A stretch of 64,000 nt of DNA from UBA5078 sp040384465 (GCA_040384465.1 JAZKJF010000001.1:248001-312000), one strand, 5' to 3'; counted from the stretch's first letter, positions 33,374 through 43,647 are shown. Made by a program: numbers and translations. The notes: generated from the letters alone by a model not told the origin.

Positions 33374-34515
33374 ATCTGACAACAGAAACTCTGACGCGAC
33401 CAGTTTTAATTGCGCGCAATGAAGATCTAAACCAACTGTGTAGCCTATGGAGTAAGTCCAGCTTATTGGCACTCGACACCGAGTTCATACGAATTGACAC
33501 TTTCTTCCCTAAACTTGGTCTCATTCAGGTGTGCGATGCGCGTGGCAGTTACTTGTTGGATCCTCTCACATTGACGGATTGGACGGCCTTCAACGCAATT
33601 CTTGGCAACCCATCGATTATCAAGGTGCTCCATTCATGCTCTGAAGATCTTGTGGTTTTTAAAGAATTTTTTGGCCAATTGCCATCCCCTATTTTCGACA
33701 CGCAAAAAGCTGCTGCATTCCTGAACTTTGGCTATAGCATTAGTTACCAAAATCTGGTCAAAGAAGTATTGAGTATAGAAATCAGCAAAGGTGAAACTCG
33801 CTCCGATTGGCTGAGACGACCGCTAAGTAGCGAGCAACTGTCGTATGCCGCGCTTGATGTTGCGTATCTTCCTGAAATTTACTGTATTCTTAAAAATCTG
33901 TTATTAGCTAAACATCGTCTCATTTGGCTGCAAAGCGAATGTGAAGACATGCTGGCACTCGCTACTTCAGAGGTCAGTGAATCAAATTGGGAAAATTACT
34001 ATCAAGGTGTAGGTTCGGCATGGAAGCTCGATAGCGAACAGCTGGCCGTTTTGCAGCGTCTTTGTATCTGGCGTGAAAGAGAAGCTCGCCGAAGGGATAA
34101 ACCTCGAAGTTGGATTGCGAAAGATTCCGACCTTGTCAGTCTGGCGGAACGAAGACCTAAAGATAAGGTTTCACTCAGTAATATCAAAGAGTTAACAAAA
34201 TCTCTGCTGAATAAGGATGCTGAGATTTTGCTTGAGCTAGTTCAGACTCAGCATAGCGGTGAACCTCTGAAACTCGGTCCACTCGATACTCCTCTTTCCC
34301 CAGAGATGCGACTTCATCTAAAGAAATGCCAGGCTGTGGTGCAGCGAATTGCAGAAGATCTGCAAATTGCTCCAGAAATGCTTGCACGTAAAAGACAGCT
34401 GATGCCGATCGTAGTCACGCTTGATGCGAATAAAGATTTTATCTGGCCAGCGATTCTTTCGGGGTGGCGACAGCCACTACTTGAAGCTTCAATTCGGAAA
34501 GCATTGGGTTCGTAG
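33370..34515 (+). CDS. rnd: Ribonuclease D
   Basis: 3'-5' exoribonuclease that trims tRNA precursors and other structured RNAs. The DEDDy exonuclease domain is seen in LALDTEFIR (Asp-Glu), HSCSEDLVVF (Asp) and LSYAALDVAYLPEIY (Tyr and Asp). One HRDC domain follows at about residues 215-295 (LQRLCIWREREARRRDKPRSWI). The length of 381 residues is close to E. coli RNase D (375). ATG overlaps the recR stop (ATGA), so it is coupled to recR. Confidence 0.94.
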   Translation: MNLTTETLTRPVLIARNEDLNQLCSLWSKSSLLALDTEFIRIDTFFPKLGLIQVCDARGSYLLDPLTLTDWTAFNAILGNPSIIKVLHSCSEDLVVFKEFFGQLPSPIFDTQKAAAFLNFGYSISYQNLVKEVLSIEISKGETRSDWLRRPLSSEQLSYAALDVAYLPEIYCILKNLLLAKHRLIWLQSECEDMLALATSEVSESNWENYYQGVGSAWKLDSEQLAVLQRLCIWREREARRRDKPRSWIAKDSDLVSLAERRPKDKVSLSNIKELTKSLLNKDAEILLELVQTQHSGEPLKLGPLDTPLSPEMRLHLKKCQAVVQRIAEDLQIAPEMLARKRQLMPIVVTLDANKDFIWPAILSGWRQPLLEASIRKALGS

Positions 34516-34547
34516 ACCAGAGAACTTCAGATCGCAGATGGTGAAAA

Positions 34548-35000
34548 ATGATTGAAGAAAAAAAATTCTGGGAGAAGCCCCTCGCCGAACTGAGCCGCGA
34601 CGAATGGGAGAGCATCTGTGATGGATGTGGGCGTTGCTGCCTAAAAAAGCTACAAGATGAATTCAGCGATGAAGTACATTACACCAGAGTGGTATGTCGT
34701 TACATGGATCAGAACACATGCAGCTGCAAAGCCTATCAACGACGTCAGAAACTTGTGCCAGACTGCCTGGTGTTGGATATAAATATGATCCCAACGCTGC
34801 ACTGGATTCCTGATACTTGTGCTTACAAACTCCGCTATGATGACAAGCCATTACCCGACTGGCATCCTCTCGTAACTGGGTCTCGAGATGCCATGGATGA
34901 ACAAGGTATCAGCGTTACGGGTAAAACCATTTCGGAGAACCATGTTCATGAGGACGGCTTGGAGGAGCATATCATTCGCTGGGTGAGGTCCGCATGTTAG
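34548..35000 (+). CDS. ycgN: YcgN-family cysteine cluster protein
   Basis: Protein of 150 residues of the UPF0260/YcgN family, with a cluster of cysteines (CDGCGRCCLKK ... CRYMDQNTCSC ... DCLVL ... DTCAYK). Such patterns suggest metal or Fe-S binding, but no function is established. The motif LSRDEWESICDGCGRCC is the family hallmark. It follows rnd by 32 bases; its stop overlaps the next gene by seven bases. Confidence 0.88.
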   Translation: MIEEKKFWEKPLAELSRDEWESICDGCGRCCLKKLQDEFSDEVHYTRVVCRYMDQNTCSCKAYQRRQKLVPDCLVLDINMIPTLHWIPDTCAYKLRYDDKPLPDWHPLVTGSRDAMDEQGISVTGKTISENHVHEDGLEEHIIRWVRSAC

Positions 35001-35347
35001 ATATCTTTGACTACCTCATTGGATGGGCGATCTACATAGCCGCCGGTGCTATCTGCTACATAATATTTTATAGATTCACCGGAAGCATAGGCTTCAAACC
35101 GCTTGCAAACTCTTTACGAGCTATCTTGATCGCCATCATGTTCACGCCATGGTATATCAGTCCCGAAGAAGATCTACTTGCACCTGCTATAATTGTCATG
35201 ATGCTTGATTTGATAACCGTTGGAGGAACATCATTTGTACGAGCCATGGTTCCACTTACGATGGCAATAGTGCTGGCAGTATTCGTAGCATTGGCTGGAC
35301 GCTTAATCCGCCAAGGGATAGCACAGAGAAAGCACTCATCAGAGTGA
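34994..35347 (+). CDS. Small membrane protein of unknown function, 117 residues
   Basis: Hydrophobic protein with about three transmembrane segments (roughly residues 6-26, 42-72 and 80-102) and a basic, polar end (RLIRQGIAQRKHSSE). The ATG overlaps the ycgN end by seven bases, which supports coupled translation and hence a real gene. I do not recognise a characterised family. Confidence 0.7.
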   Translation: MLDIFDYLIGWAIYIAAGAICYIIFYRFTGSIGFKPLANSLRAILIAIMFTPWYISPEEDLLAPAIIVMMLDLITVGGTSFVRAMVPLTMAIVLAVFVALAGRLIRQGIAQRKHSSE

Positions 35348-35442
35348 GTTATACTTTTTATATCCTCCATTCTTCAAAGACGTGAGTTCACAATTCTCTC
35401 TTTAGCTTTATATTTTTAGAGCTGAAAAATATAGAGACGATA

Positions 35443-37101
35443 ATGATGAATACAGAACAACTGACTGAAACACTATCTCCATCCCGTTTTCCCAATCTGT
35501 CAGCACTTTATGACTATGCATGCACAACCTATTCGAACAATCCTGCATTTTCAGCGTTAGGCAGAACTATCACGTATTCCGAACTGCAAAGATACAGTGC
35601 GCATTTTTCAGAGTACTTGCAAACTAACACATCACTGCAACCTGGAGATCGCATAGCAATACAACTCCCTAACATATTGCAGTTTCCAATTGCTGCCATA
35701 GGAGCATTAAAAGCTGGACTAATTTTGGTGAATACGAATCCGCTTTACACGCCACGCGAAATGAAACACCAATTCAGAGATTCTAATGTAAAAGCGATTA
35801 TTATTTTGGAAAACTTTTGTAAGAACTTGGAAGAAGTGCTGCCTGAGACCAGCATTGAAACAGTTATTACAACAGAATTAGGCGATATGCTCTCGCCATT
35901 AAGAAAATATGCAGTAAATGCCGTTGCCCGTCACATTAAGAGATTGATTCCAAAGTATAGCATTCCCAGTGCTGTTCATTGGTCAAAAATATTCAAAAGT
36001 ACTTCGAACCCGGCAGAGGTCCAGAGTCTAGATTCTGGTACCGATACTGCCATCATCTTATATACGGGTGGGACCACAGGTGTCGCAAAAGGAGCGATGC
36101 TTACCCATCGAAATTTACTTGCGAACATGATGCAATTGCGAGCAGTTAGCAAATCCGTCATTCGCGATGGAACAGACACCATTATTGCTCCGTTACCGCT
36201 CTATCATACATATGCGTTCATGTTTCACTGTCTGACAATGGTATATGCTGGCAACCATAGCGTACTCATCCCAAACCCAAGGGATATAAACGGTCTCTTG
36301 AAAGTAATGCGTCGTATAAAATTCAACGGATTTGTAGGTATCAACACTTTATATTTGGCGCTGTGCCGACATAAGGATATTAGTAAGGTTGACTTCAGTG
36401 ACATCCGTTTCTCAGGGGCCGGAGGTATGGCAATGACAGTCAATGTCGCGAAAGAATGGACTCGCCTCACTAAGTGTGAAGTATTTGAGGGATACGGACT
36501 AACAGAGTGTTCGCCTGTAGTAACAGTGAATCCTCCCGGCCGAGTCAAGCTGGGTACGGTGGGGCCAGCCGTTCCTTCGACATTTCTGAAAGTCGTAAAC
36601 GACAGTGGTGTGGAGATGAATCAAGGTGAGACTGGAGAACTTTGGGTAAAGGGGCCTCAAGTTATGAAAGGGTATTGGCAGAATGAGGATGCGACGAAAG
36701 AGGCCATTACAGTTGATGGTTGGTTCAAGACCGGGGATTACGCTCAGATAGATTCCGATGGTTATGTGAGGATTGTTGATCGCAAGAAAGACATGGTCAT
36801 AGTGTCAGGATTCAATGTATTTCCCAGTGAAATAGAGGAGCTGGTTAACGCTCATCCAGATGTCTTTGAAAGCGCAGTGATAGGGATTCCGAACGAAAAG
36901 AGTGGTGAGCTTGTAAAACTCTTTGTAGTCCCCAAAACCTCTTCACTTACAAAAGAACAACTCCATGAATTTTGTAAAATTAACCTGACACCCTATAAGG
37001 TACCTAAAGAAATTGCTTTTGTAAGAGATTTGCCGAAATCCAATATAGGAAAAATTTTACGACGCGAGTTACGCGAAATGGAATTGAAAAAGCTAAAGTA
37101 A
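35443..37101 (+). CDS. fadD: Long-chain fatty acid-CoA ligase
   Basis: Activates long-chain fatty acids to acyl-CoA with ATP through an acyl-AMP intermediate, coupled to uptake across the inner membrane. The ANL superfamily motifs are clear: ILYTGGTTGVAKGAMLTH (A3), the FACS region GYGLTECSPV (A5), DGWFKTGDYAQID (A7/A8) and the catalytic lysine in SNIGKILRREL (A10). The length of 552 residues agrees with FadD. Two ATG codons are adjacent at the start. It stands alone with no other beta-oxidation gene nearby. A specificity for medium-chain acids cannot be excluded. Confidence 0.9.
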   Translation: MMNTEQLTETLSPSRFPNLSALYDYACTTYSNNPAFSALGRTITYSELQRYSAHFSEYLQTNTSLQPGDRIAIQLPNILQFPIAAIGALKAGLILVNTNPLYTPREMKHQFRDSNVKAIIILENFCKNLEEVLPETSIETVITTELGDMLSPLRKYAVNAVARHIKRLIPKYSIPSAVHWSKIFKSTSNPAEVQSLDSGTDTAIILYTGGTTGVAKGAMLTHRNLLANMMQLRAVSKSVIRDGTDTIIAPLPLYHTYAFMFHCLTMVYAGNHSVLIPNPRDINGLLKVMRRIKFNGFVGINTLYLALCRHKDISKVDFSDIRFSGAGGMAMTVNVAKEWTRLTKCEVFEGYGLTECSPVVTVNPPGRVKLGTVGPAVPSTFLKVVNDSGVEMNQGETGELWVKGPQVMKGYWQNEDATKEAITVDGWFKTGDYAQIDSDGYVRIVDRKKDMVIVSGFNVFPSEIEELVNAHPDVFESAVIGIPNEKSGELVKLFVVPKTSSLTKEQLHEFCKINLTPYKVPKEIAFVRDLPKSNIGKILRRELREMELKKLK

Positions 37102-37149
37102 TGGATACCAGTCACCGACGTCAGTAACATCGAAAGGAAGTTTCAAGCC

Positions 37150-40100
37150 GTGGCGGGAAAAATTGACACAGATATTGGCGAATGCCTGTTGCGAGATCAA
37201 CCGAAATTCAAGAGTCAGCTGAGAAAGCTAAATCGACTCGATATCAGCGTAGTAAAAAAAGAAAAAGAGCTGAAAAATTTAGAGAATAAAATTCTTTCTT
37301 CCATTGATGAAGTGAAACGCCGACGCTCATCAATTCCTGTGCTGAATTATCCCGAAAACTTGCCGATCAGCGAAAAAAGAGAGCTGATCGCCAATACATT
37401 ACTCAGTAACCAAGTCATCATCTTGGCGGGGGAAACCGGCTCCGGAAAAACCACACAAATCCCCAAAATTTGTCTGGAACTCGGTTACGGGGCCAAAGGG
37501 CTGATCGGTCATACGCAGCCGCGTCGTTTGGCTGCACGAGCTGTCGCCACCAGGATTGCCGACGAGCTTGACGTTGAGCTTGGAAAAGAAATTGGTTTTC
37601 AAGTTCGCTTCTCTGATCATACGGCACAAGAAACTTTAGTCAAGTTGATGACTGACGGTATCTTGCTGGCAGAAATTCAAAAAGATCATCATTTACTGAA
37701 ATATGAAGTTTTGATTATCGACGAAGCACACGAGCGTAGTCTTAATATTGATTTTCTACTTGGCTTTCTACATCAACTTCTTCCCGCACGCCCCGACCTG
37801 AAAGTTGTTATCACCTCAGCGACCATTGATGTGGAAAAATTTTCACGGCACTTCAAAAATGCTCCGATCATTACAGTATCGGGAAGAACATTCCCGGTAG
37901 ATATTCTTTATAGACCAATTAATACGGGAAATGAAGAATCCGATACAACCGAGAAGAATGATAACGATGCTTTTTTGAGCACAGCGATATGCTCTGCGCT
38001 CTCTGAAATTGAGGAAATTGAAAGAAAAGAGCAGCAACAACCTGGAGATGTTCTGGTCTTTCTAAGCGGAGAGCGTGAGATCAGAGATATTTCAGTTGAA
38101 TTACGCAAATATTCAATGCGAAACACTGAAATATTGCCATTGTACGCAAGACTTTCTCCTGCAGATCAAAGCAGGATATTTTCTTCGCATGCTGGACGAC
38201 GAGTTATTCTCTCAACGAATGTTGCGGAAACCTCGCTCACTGTTCCAGGAATCAAGTATGTCGTTGATACAGGCTACGCACGTATCAGTCGATACAGCAT
38301 ACAAAGCAAAGTTCAGCGTTTACCTGTCGAAAGAATTTCTCAAGCCAGCGCGAATCAAAGAGCAGGACGTTGCGGAAGAATCAGCCACGGCACCTGCATA
38401 CGGCTCTATAGCGAAGAGGATTTTACAAGTCGGCCGCTTTTTACAGATCCTGAAATTCAACGAACTAACCTGAGCGCAGTCATTTTGCAGATGCTGACAC
38501 TAGGTCTAGGCAATATTGTCGCTTTCCCGTTTGTGGAGAAACCCGAGCAGAAAGCAATCAACGACGGATTCAAGTTGCTATATGAATTAGGCGCCATAGA
38601 CAAAGAAAGAAAACTAACAAATATTGGCAGGATAATGGCTGGGATTCCTGCTGATCCCAGGCTCGCCAGAATGTTAATCGAAGCTGACAATCGAAGGTGC
38701 CTGCAAGAGATGCTCATAATCGTGAGCGCATTGAGCGTGCAGGATCCTCGCGAATTTCCTGTTGAGAAGCGGCAGACCGCACGTGAAAAGCATTTGCTAT
38801 TTACTCATCCTGAGTCTGATTTTTTATCATGGCTGCTGTTATGGTCTCACTTTGAAAGTCAAAGACAAGCACTTAGCCAGAGCGCAGTTCGACAGTATTG
38901 CCAGAAGAATTTTCTCTCTTTCATGCGTATGCGCGAGTGGCGTGAAACGCATCGGCAACTGCATTTGGCATGTCAACAACTTGGGTTAAAGGAGAATCAT
39001 CGAGCAGATTTTTCTATACCTATAGAAGAAATCAACTACGACGCTGTTCACCGGGCAATATTGAAAGGCTCTCTTAATCAGTTAGGTTTTAAGAGTGAGG
39101 ATGGATTCTATACAGGAAGTAGAGGGCGAAAATTTCTGCTATTCCCGACTTCCTGTTTGTTCAAGAAATTGCCCAAATGGGTTGTGACAGCCGAACTGAT
39201 TGAGACAAATAAATTGTACGCAACATTGGCGGCAAAAATACAACCAGAATGGATTGTGGATGCGGCGCAAGAACTATTGAAGCGGGACTATTCCGAGGTT
39301 CATTGGGAAAGGAACCGAGGACAAGTGGTCGCATATGAGAAAATCACTTTATTTGGGTTGACATTGATTGAACGACAGAGGGTGTCATACGCAAATATTG
39401 ATCCGATGATGAGCCGAGAGGTATTCATACGGGAAGCATTGGTAGGTCGCGACTTGAAGACCAATGCCGACTTTTATTCTCACAATATTGCGCTGATGGA
39501 CGAATTAAAGCGACAGGAGGAGAAGCAACGAAGGCCCGACATTATCGTGGGTGAAGAACAGATTTATGAGTACTATGCGAGTAAAATTCCCCCGGGAATT
39601 ACTGACGTCCGCACTCTTGAGCAATGGTTGAAAACATCAAGAAACCAAGATGATCGTGCACTCTTTATGACTCGTGAAGATTTGCTGCAACGAGATATAG
39701 AGGAAGGGGCAATCACTGACTTTCCAGATCACCTCGAAATTCAGAATAATATTCTGCCTGTTGAGTATCGGTTTACACCCGGCAGTCTTGACGATGGTAC
39801 AAGTATCAAGATATCCCAGCGAATATTGAGCCAGCTAACCACTGCTCATATAGATTGGGCAATACCAGGACAGGTGAGAGATCGCTGTATTGCGCTCTTG
39901 AAAGGACTGCCAAAAAACCAACGGAAGCAACTCATCCCAATACCTGACTTCGTAGATAAATTCATGCAGAGTACTGAATTTCAGGATTTATCATCTAGAG
40001 GACATCGGATATTGGTAGACATCATTCGAGATTATGTGAAGAAGTCCAAAGGACTCGACCTCGATAGAGACGCTCTAAATCAAACTGCACTGCCTCAGTA

Positions 40101-41085
40101 TCTTAAACCTGTGCTACTTATACTCGCAGACGATGGGACGGAGATCGCACGCAGCCAGTCCTTGCAGGAGCTACAACAGCGGTTTGTTGCTATCCCGCAA
40201 AAATCATTACCTCAAACGAACCGTCACCCTTTGGAACGAGAGGGAATAATCGAATGGAGTTTTGGAGATCTTCCCCCGATGATCGAGGTTCAAGCAGCGG
40301 TTCGCATCCTTCAGTATCCTTCCTTGGTCGACCGGGGAGACAGTGTATCGCTGGTACTGCAAAATGACTCATATGTAGCAGATCATTTGACTCGAATAGC
40401 TTTATGTCGGTTGCTCATGCTCAGAACCCAGCAACAACGAGGAACCATACTCAAGCGACTTCGAACAATTGAAAAGAAGCTGATTTTGAAAATTGCTAAT
40501 ACAGCAATTGATTTTGGAGAAGAGTGTCTTTTTGCCATCTATCAAATGGCATTCAGCATGGATTCCAGATCACTGCCACGTAACAAAATGGCATTTGAAG
40601 ACGTGCTACAACAAGGAAAGGGCAAACTACTTGACGTTGGAGAAAGTTTTGAGAACTTGCTGGAAACGATCGTAAACGAGTCGTTTCAAATAAAACGACG
40701 TCTGCAAATATTGCAGAGACCTGAGTTTAATCTGATAAAACAAGATATTAGCGAGCAAATTGACGGGCTGATCTATCCTGGCTGCATCATTCAGGTTCCT
40801 TTCCAATGGCTGATGGAGTATCCGCGCTACTTCAAAGCAATTGAAATGCGGCTCGACAAATTACCTCAGCACATGAGCAAGGATTATGAAAACACCAAAA
40901 TCATACAAAGTTTTCAAAACACGCTTAAAAGAGTCAAAAGTGAAGGGCCGACAGTGCTTCAAACTGCAGAACTGCGATGGATGATCGAAGAGTTACGCGT
41001 GTCTCTACATGCCCAGACACTGAGAACCAAAATACAGGTCTCGGAAAAACGCTTGCAGAAAAAATTTGAAGAAATCATGCACTAA
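37150..41085 (+). CDS. hrpA: ATP-dependent RNA helicase HrpA
   Basis: DEAH-box RNA helicase; E. coli HrpA resolves stalled or collided ribosomes on mRNA. Motif I is GETGSGKT, motif II is IDEAHER, motif III is TSATID, motif VI is SQASANQRAGRCGR, followed by the helicase-associated HA2 and OB domains and the long DUF3418 C-terminal region unique to bacterial HrpA (ends at residue 1311). The start is GTG at 37150 with AAGGAAG nine bases before it. The length agrees with E. coli HrpA (1300). The DNA of this gene looks AT-richer than the TCA genes. Confidence 0.95.
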   Translation: MAGKIDTDIGECLLRDQPKFKSQLRKLNRLDISVVKKEKELKNLENKILSSIDEVKRRRSSIPVLNYPENLPISEKRELIANTLLSNQVIILAGETGSGKTTQIPKICLELGYGAKGLIGHTQPRRLAARAVATRIADELDVELGKEIGFQVRFSDHTAQETLVKLMTDGILLAEIQKDHHLLKYEVLIIDEAHERSLNIDFLLGFLHQLLPARPDLKVVITSATIDVEKFSRHFKNAPIITVSGRTFPVDILYRPINTGNEESDTTEKNDNDAFLSTAICSALSEIEEIERKEQQQPGDVLVFLSGEREIRDISVELRKYSMRNTEILPLYARLSPADQSRIFSSHAGRRVILSTNVAETSLTVPGIKYVVDTGYARISRYSIQSKVQRLPVERISQASANQRAGRCGRISHGTCIRLYSEEDFTSRPLFTDPEIQRTNLSAVILQMLTLGLGNIVAFPFVEKPEQKAINDGFKLLYELGAIDKERKLTNIGRIMAGIPADPRLARMLIEADNRRCLQEMLIIVSALSVQDPREFPVEKRQTAREKHLLFTHPESDFLSWLLLWSHFESQRQALSQSAVRQYCQKNFLSFMRMREWRETHRQLHLACQQLGLKENHRADFSIPIEEINYDAVHRAILKGSLNQLGFKSEDGFYTGSRGRKFLLFPTSCLFKKLPKWVVTAELIETNKLYATLAAKIQPEWIVDAAQELLKRDYSEVHWERNRGQVVAYEKITLFGLTLIERQRVSYANIDPMMSREVFIREALVGRDLKTNADFYSHNIALMDELKRQEEKQRRPDIIVGEEQIYEYYASKIPPGITDVRTLEQWLKTSRNQDDRALFMTREDLLQRDIEEGAITDFPDHLEIQNNILPVEYRFTPGSLDDGTSIKISQRILSQLTTAHIDWAIPGQVRDRCIALLKGLPKNQRKQLIPIPDFVDKFMQSTEFQDLSSRGHRILVDIIRDYVKKSKGLDLDRDALNQTALPQYLKPVLLILADDGTEIARSQSLQELQQRFVAIPQKSLPQTNRHPLEREGIIEWSFGDLPPMIEVQAAVRILQYPSLVDRGDSVSLVLQNDSYVADHLTRIALCRLLMLRTQQQRGTILKRLRTIEKKLILKIANTAIDFGEECLFAIYQMAFSMDSRSLPRNKMAFEDVLQQGKGKLLDVGESFENLLETIVNESFQIKRRLQILQRPEFNLIKQDISEQIDGLIYPGCIIQVPFQWLMEYPRYFKAIEMRLDKLPQHMSKDYENTKIIQSFQNTLKRVKSEGPTVLQTAELRWMIEELRVSLHAQTLRTKIQVSEKRLQKKFEEIMH

Positions 41086-41249
41086 CAGCAAATTTGAATA
41101 CCCAGGTAATGCGTTTTCAATGCGGCACCACCATTTCAGGGGGGAGATACTACCAGAGAAGCATGATATAAATGAGGGAGTGATACTAGGAACCCGATTC
41201 AACATGGCGCATAATGCGCGCCGTTCTGCCTGCCAGATAAATAGCAGAG

Positions 41250-41999
41250 ATGGCTTTGAAATCAATGGAAATGCTTTCTAAGATGCAAACTCAGCCTAAC
41301 TCGAATAAAACCATAGTCAATCAGCGGTTACTTGGCGGGGTTTTGGCTTGTCTGCTGACAATTTTCAGTTTGCCTGCCGTTGCCAGTGACCCTTGGGAGA
41401 ACACTAATACTCGAATCTATCGCATTAACAAATTTCTGGATAGCTGGCTGCTAAGACCTCTTGCAGTGGGTTACAACAATGTCATGCCCAGTCTTGTACG
41501 GCAGGGCGTAGGTAATTTTTTCAGCAATATTGATGACGTCAATGTCCTGGCAAATGACTTGTTGCAATTGAAGCTACGCGATGCAGCAACTGACTCCGGA
41601 AGGCTCATTATCAATACCAGCGTCGGATTCGCCGGTGTGATAGATGTCGCCTCTTCAGTGGGGCTCAGCAAAAACGAGGAAGATTTCGGCCAGACCTTCG
41701 GACGCTGGGGGGTAGGGGCAGGGCCATACGTTGTACTCCCTCTTTTTGGTCCAAGCTCAGTTCGAGATTCAATTGGTCTCGTGCTGGACACTGTATTTAA
41801 TCCAATTCAGTATCACAAAGATGAATCGCTCCGAACAACCTTGTTGATATTAGGTCAATTGGATGACCGAGCATCAATTCTTTCCATGGAGGGATTGATC
41901 TCAGGAGATGAGTATCTCTTTATCCGAGAGGCCTACTTGCAGCAACGTGAGTATCTGGTTAACGACGGCGCTTACTACGACGATCTGGATGATTTTTAA
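41250..41999 (+). CDS. mlaA: MlaA/VacJ-family outer-membrane phospholipid transport protein
   Basis: Outer-membrane component of the Mla pathway, which removes misplaced phospholipids from the outer leaflet. The mature part begins DPWENTNTRIYRINKFLD and shows the family segments LRPLAVGYNNVMP, FFSNIDDVNVLANDLLQ, SRLIINTSVGFAGVIDVAS-like and FGRWGVGAGPYVVLPLFGPS. A signal peptide of about 45 residues precedes it. Cleavage by signal peptidase I after AVA looks likely; a VLAC lipobox-like site sits too early, so lipidation is uncertain. Several ATG codons (41250, 41265, 41271, 41283) compete as start. No mlaFEDCB genes are present here. Confidence 0.85.
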   Translation: MALKSMEMLSKMQTQPNSNKTIVNQRLLGGVLACLLTIFSLPAVASDPWENTNTRIYRINKFLDSWLLRPLAVGYNNVMPSLVRQGVGNFFSNIDDVNVLANDLLQLKLRDAATDSGRLIINTSVGFAGVIDVASSVGLSKNEEDFGQTFGRWGVGAGPYVVLPLFGPSSVRDSIGLVLDTVFNPIQYHKDESLRTTLLILGQLDDRASILSMEGLISGDEYLFIREAYLQQREYLVNDGAYYDDLDDF

Positions 42000-42016
42000 G
42001 TAGGCTCTGTGTACAA

Positions 42017-42493
42017 CTATTGCCCCTTGTCGACAGAAATTGTATCGCGAACTTTCAGTTTACTCTTGATAAAATCACTGTGATTGACATAAATGAGATC
42101 TGCAATTCTGCGAATAAAATTATCTTCGTAACGATCAATCCTATCGTCGGCATATGCCACACGCCATAAATTTTCTATCAACTGAACCCGCTGCTCATAG
42201 CTGTAACTCACGTTAACTAAACTCGTAAAATCGTAAAGCGAGCTGGCTTGGCGCGACTCTTTCTTTGCCAATGCTACAATTTCATCCAATGTTCGCTTAT
42301 CGAGTGCAAAAGTACTCAGCAGTACATCTGCAATAGCATCTGACTCACGTTCATCAAAGTGTCCATCTATTGTCATTAGTTCAAACAATAAGGCGGCACT
42401 TGTCAGCTCCATTCGGTGCGTACGTTCAGATTGCGTTGCGGCGTCAGCAACAAACAAATTTTCCTCGAAAAATTTCTTGATAGATCGAATCAT
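42017..42493 (-). CDS. TerB-like protein
   Basis: Protein of 158 residues resembling the TerB / DjlA N-terminal (TerB) domain. It has the metal-binding acidic segments LMTIDGHFDERESDAI and WRVAYADDRIDRYEDNFIRR, each an EF-like helix pair typical of TerB. The function of stand-alone TerB proteins is poorly defined; a tellurite role is not implied. The ATG at 42493 follows a GGAGAAATC site. It lies 30 bases from dusA on the same strand and converges with mlaA. Confidence 0.75.
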   Translation of the reverse strand: MIRSIKKFFEENLFVADAATQSERTHRMELTSAALLFELMTIDGHFDERESDAIADVLLSTFALDKRTLDEIVALAKKESRQASSLYDFTSLVNVSYSYEQRVQLIENLWRVAYADDRIDRYEDNFIRRIADLIYVNHSDFIKSKLKVRDTISVDKGQ

Positions 42494-42522
42494 TGATTTC
42501 TCCTAACTGATTGAACTGTGTC

Positions 42523-43551
42523 TCATGTATCCAAGGAGTCGTGTCCAGAGTGTTCAGGGACCAATGCTAAAGCGTCCTGAAGTACAGAAATGGTGGCGTC
42601 TTTGCGGAACGCATTCTCACTCAGATGACGACGAAAAGCTTTCCCACCAGGCTGCCCATGGAAAAGTCCAAGTATGTGCCGTGTCATATGTTGCAAGGGA
42701 GTACCTTCGTTGAGTTGATCTGCGACATAGGGATAATAGGCACGTAATACATCGTGGCGAGTTCGGTTTTCTGGCAGATGGCCATAAAATTGTGCGTCGA
42801 CATCAGCGAGGATCCAAGGGTTGTGGTAGACCTCTCGCCCTACCATGATCCCATCAACGTTCTCGAGAAGAGACTCTCCCTCGGCTAAGGATTTAATTCC
42901 ACCGTTAATGACAACACAAAGCCCGGGATTGGTTTGTTTGGCTCGAAACACCCTAGGATAATTCAGCGGTGGAATTTCGCGATTCTCTTTAGGACTCAGG
43001 CCCTTAAGAACAGCTATCCGGGCGTGGATAATAAAGGTGTTACAACCAGCCTCAGCGACTGGATCAATGAAATTCTGTAAATAGACATCGCTATCGTATT
43101 CATCTATGCCAATGCGACATTTAACAGTGATAGGGATAGACACGGAGGCACGCATTTTCTGAACACACGCGGCAACCAAAGATGGCCGGGCCATCAAGCA
43201 AGCCCCAAACTGCCCCGATTGCACTCGATCGCTCGGACATCCTATGTTCAGATTGATCTCATCATAACCCGCTTTTTCAGCCATCACTGCACATTGGGCC
43301 AACTGCTCAGGATCACTTCCGCCCAGCTGCAGCGCTACCGGATGCTCTTCTACGTTAAATCTCAAATGCCGCGCTGCATCTCCATGAATCAACGCGCCAA
43401 CGGTGACCATTTCGGTATACAACATAGCCTTTCGGCTTAACAGGCGCAGAAAATACCGTTCATGCCTGTCTGTCCAATCCAGCATTGGTGCAACACAAAA
43501 TTTGTGAATTGTGGCAGGCGTTGTGAGTGGCTCACGAGGTATCACTGTCAT
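42523..43551 (-). CDS. dusA: tRNA-dihydrouridine(20/20a) synthase DusA
   Basis: FMN and NADPH-dependent enzyme that reduces uridines 20 and 20a of tRNA. Visible motifs are CVAPMLDWTDRHERYFLRL at the start, NLNIGCPSDRVQSGQFGACLM with the catalytic cysteine, VKCRIGIDEYDS, the FIIHAR strand and INGGIKSL for FMN phosphate. I use the ATG at 43551 (342 residues), because the first 24 codons of the longer frame are not family-like. It shares a divergent region with gltX and is followed by the TerB-like gene. Confidence 0.92.
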   Translation of the reverse strand: MTVIPREPLTTPATIHKFCVAPMLDWTDRHERYFLRLLSRKAMLYTEMVTVGALIHGDAARHLRFNVEEHPVALQLGGSDPEQLAQCAVMAEKAGYDEINLNIGCPSDRVQSGQFGACLMARPSLVAACVQKMRASVSIPITVKCRIGIDEYDSDVYLQNFIDPVAEAGCNTFIIHARIAVLKGLSPKENREIPPLNYPRVFRAKQTNPGLCVVINGGIKSLAEGESLLENVDGIMVGREVYHNPWILADVDAQFYGHLPENRTRHDVLRAYYPYVADQLNEGTPLQHMTRHILGLFHGQPGGKAFRRHLSENAFRKDATISVLQDALALVPEHSGHDSLDT

Positions 43552-43647
43552 TATGATATTTACTGTCGGTTTTCGTGGATGAGCGTGATTATAACGGATG
43601 CATCTACGAGAGGCACTCTTCACAGCGACCTATGCTACTGATCTATA

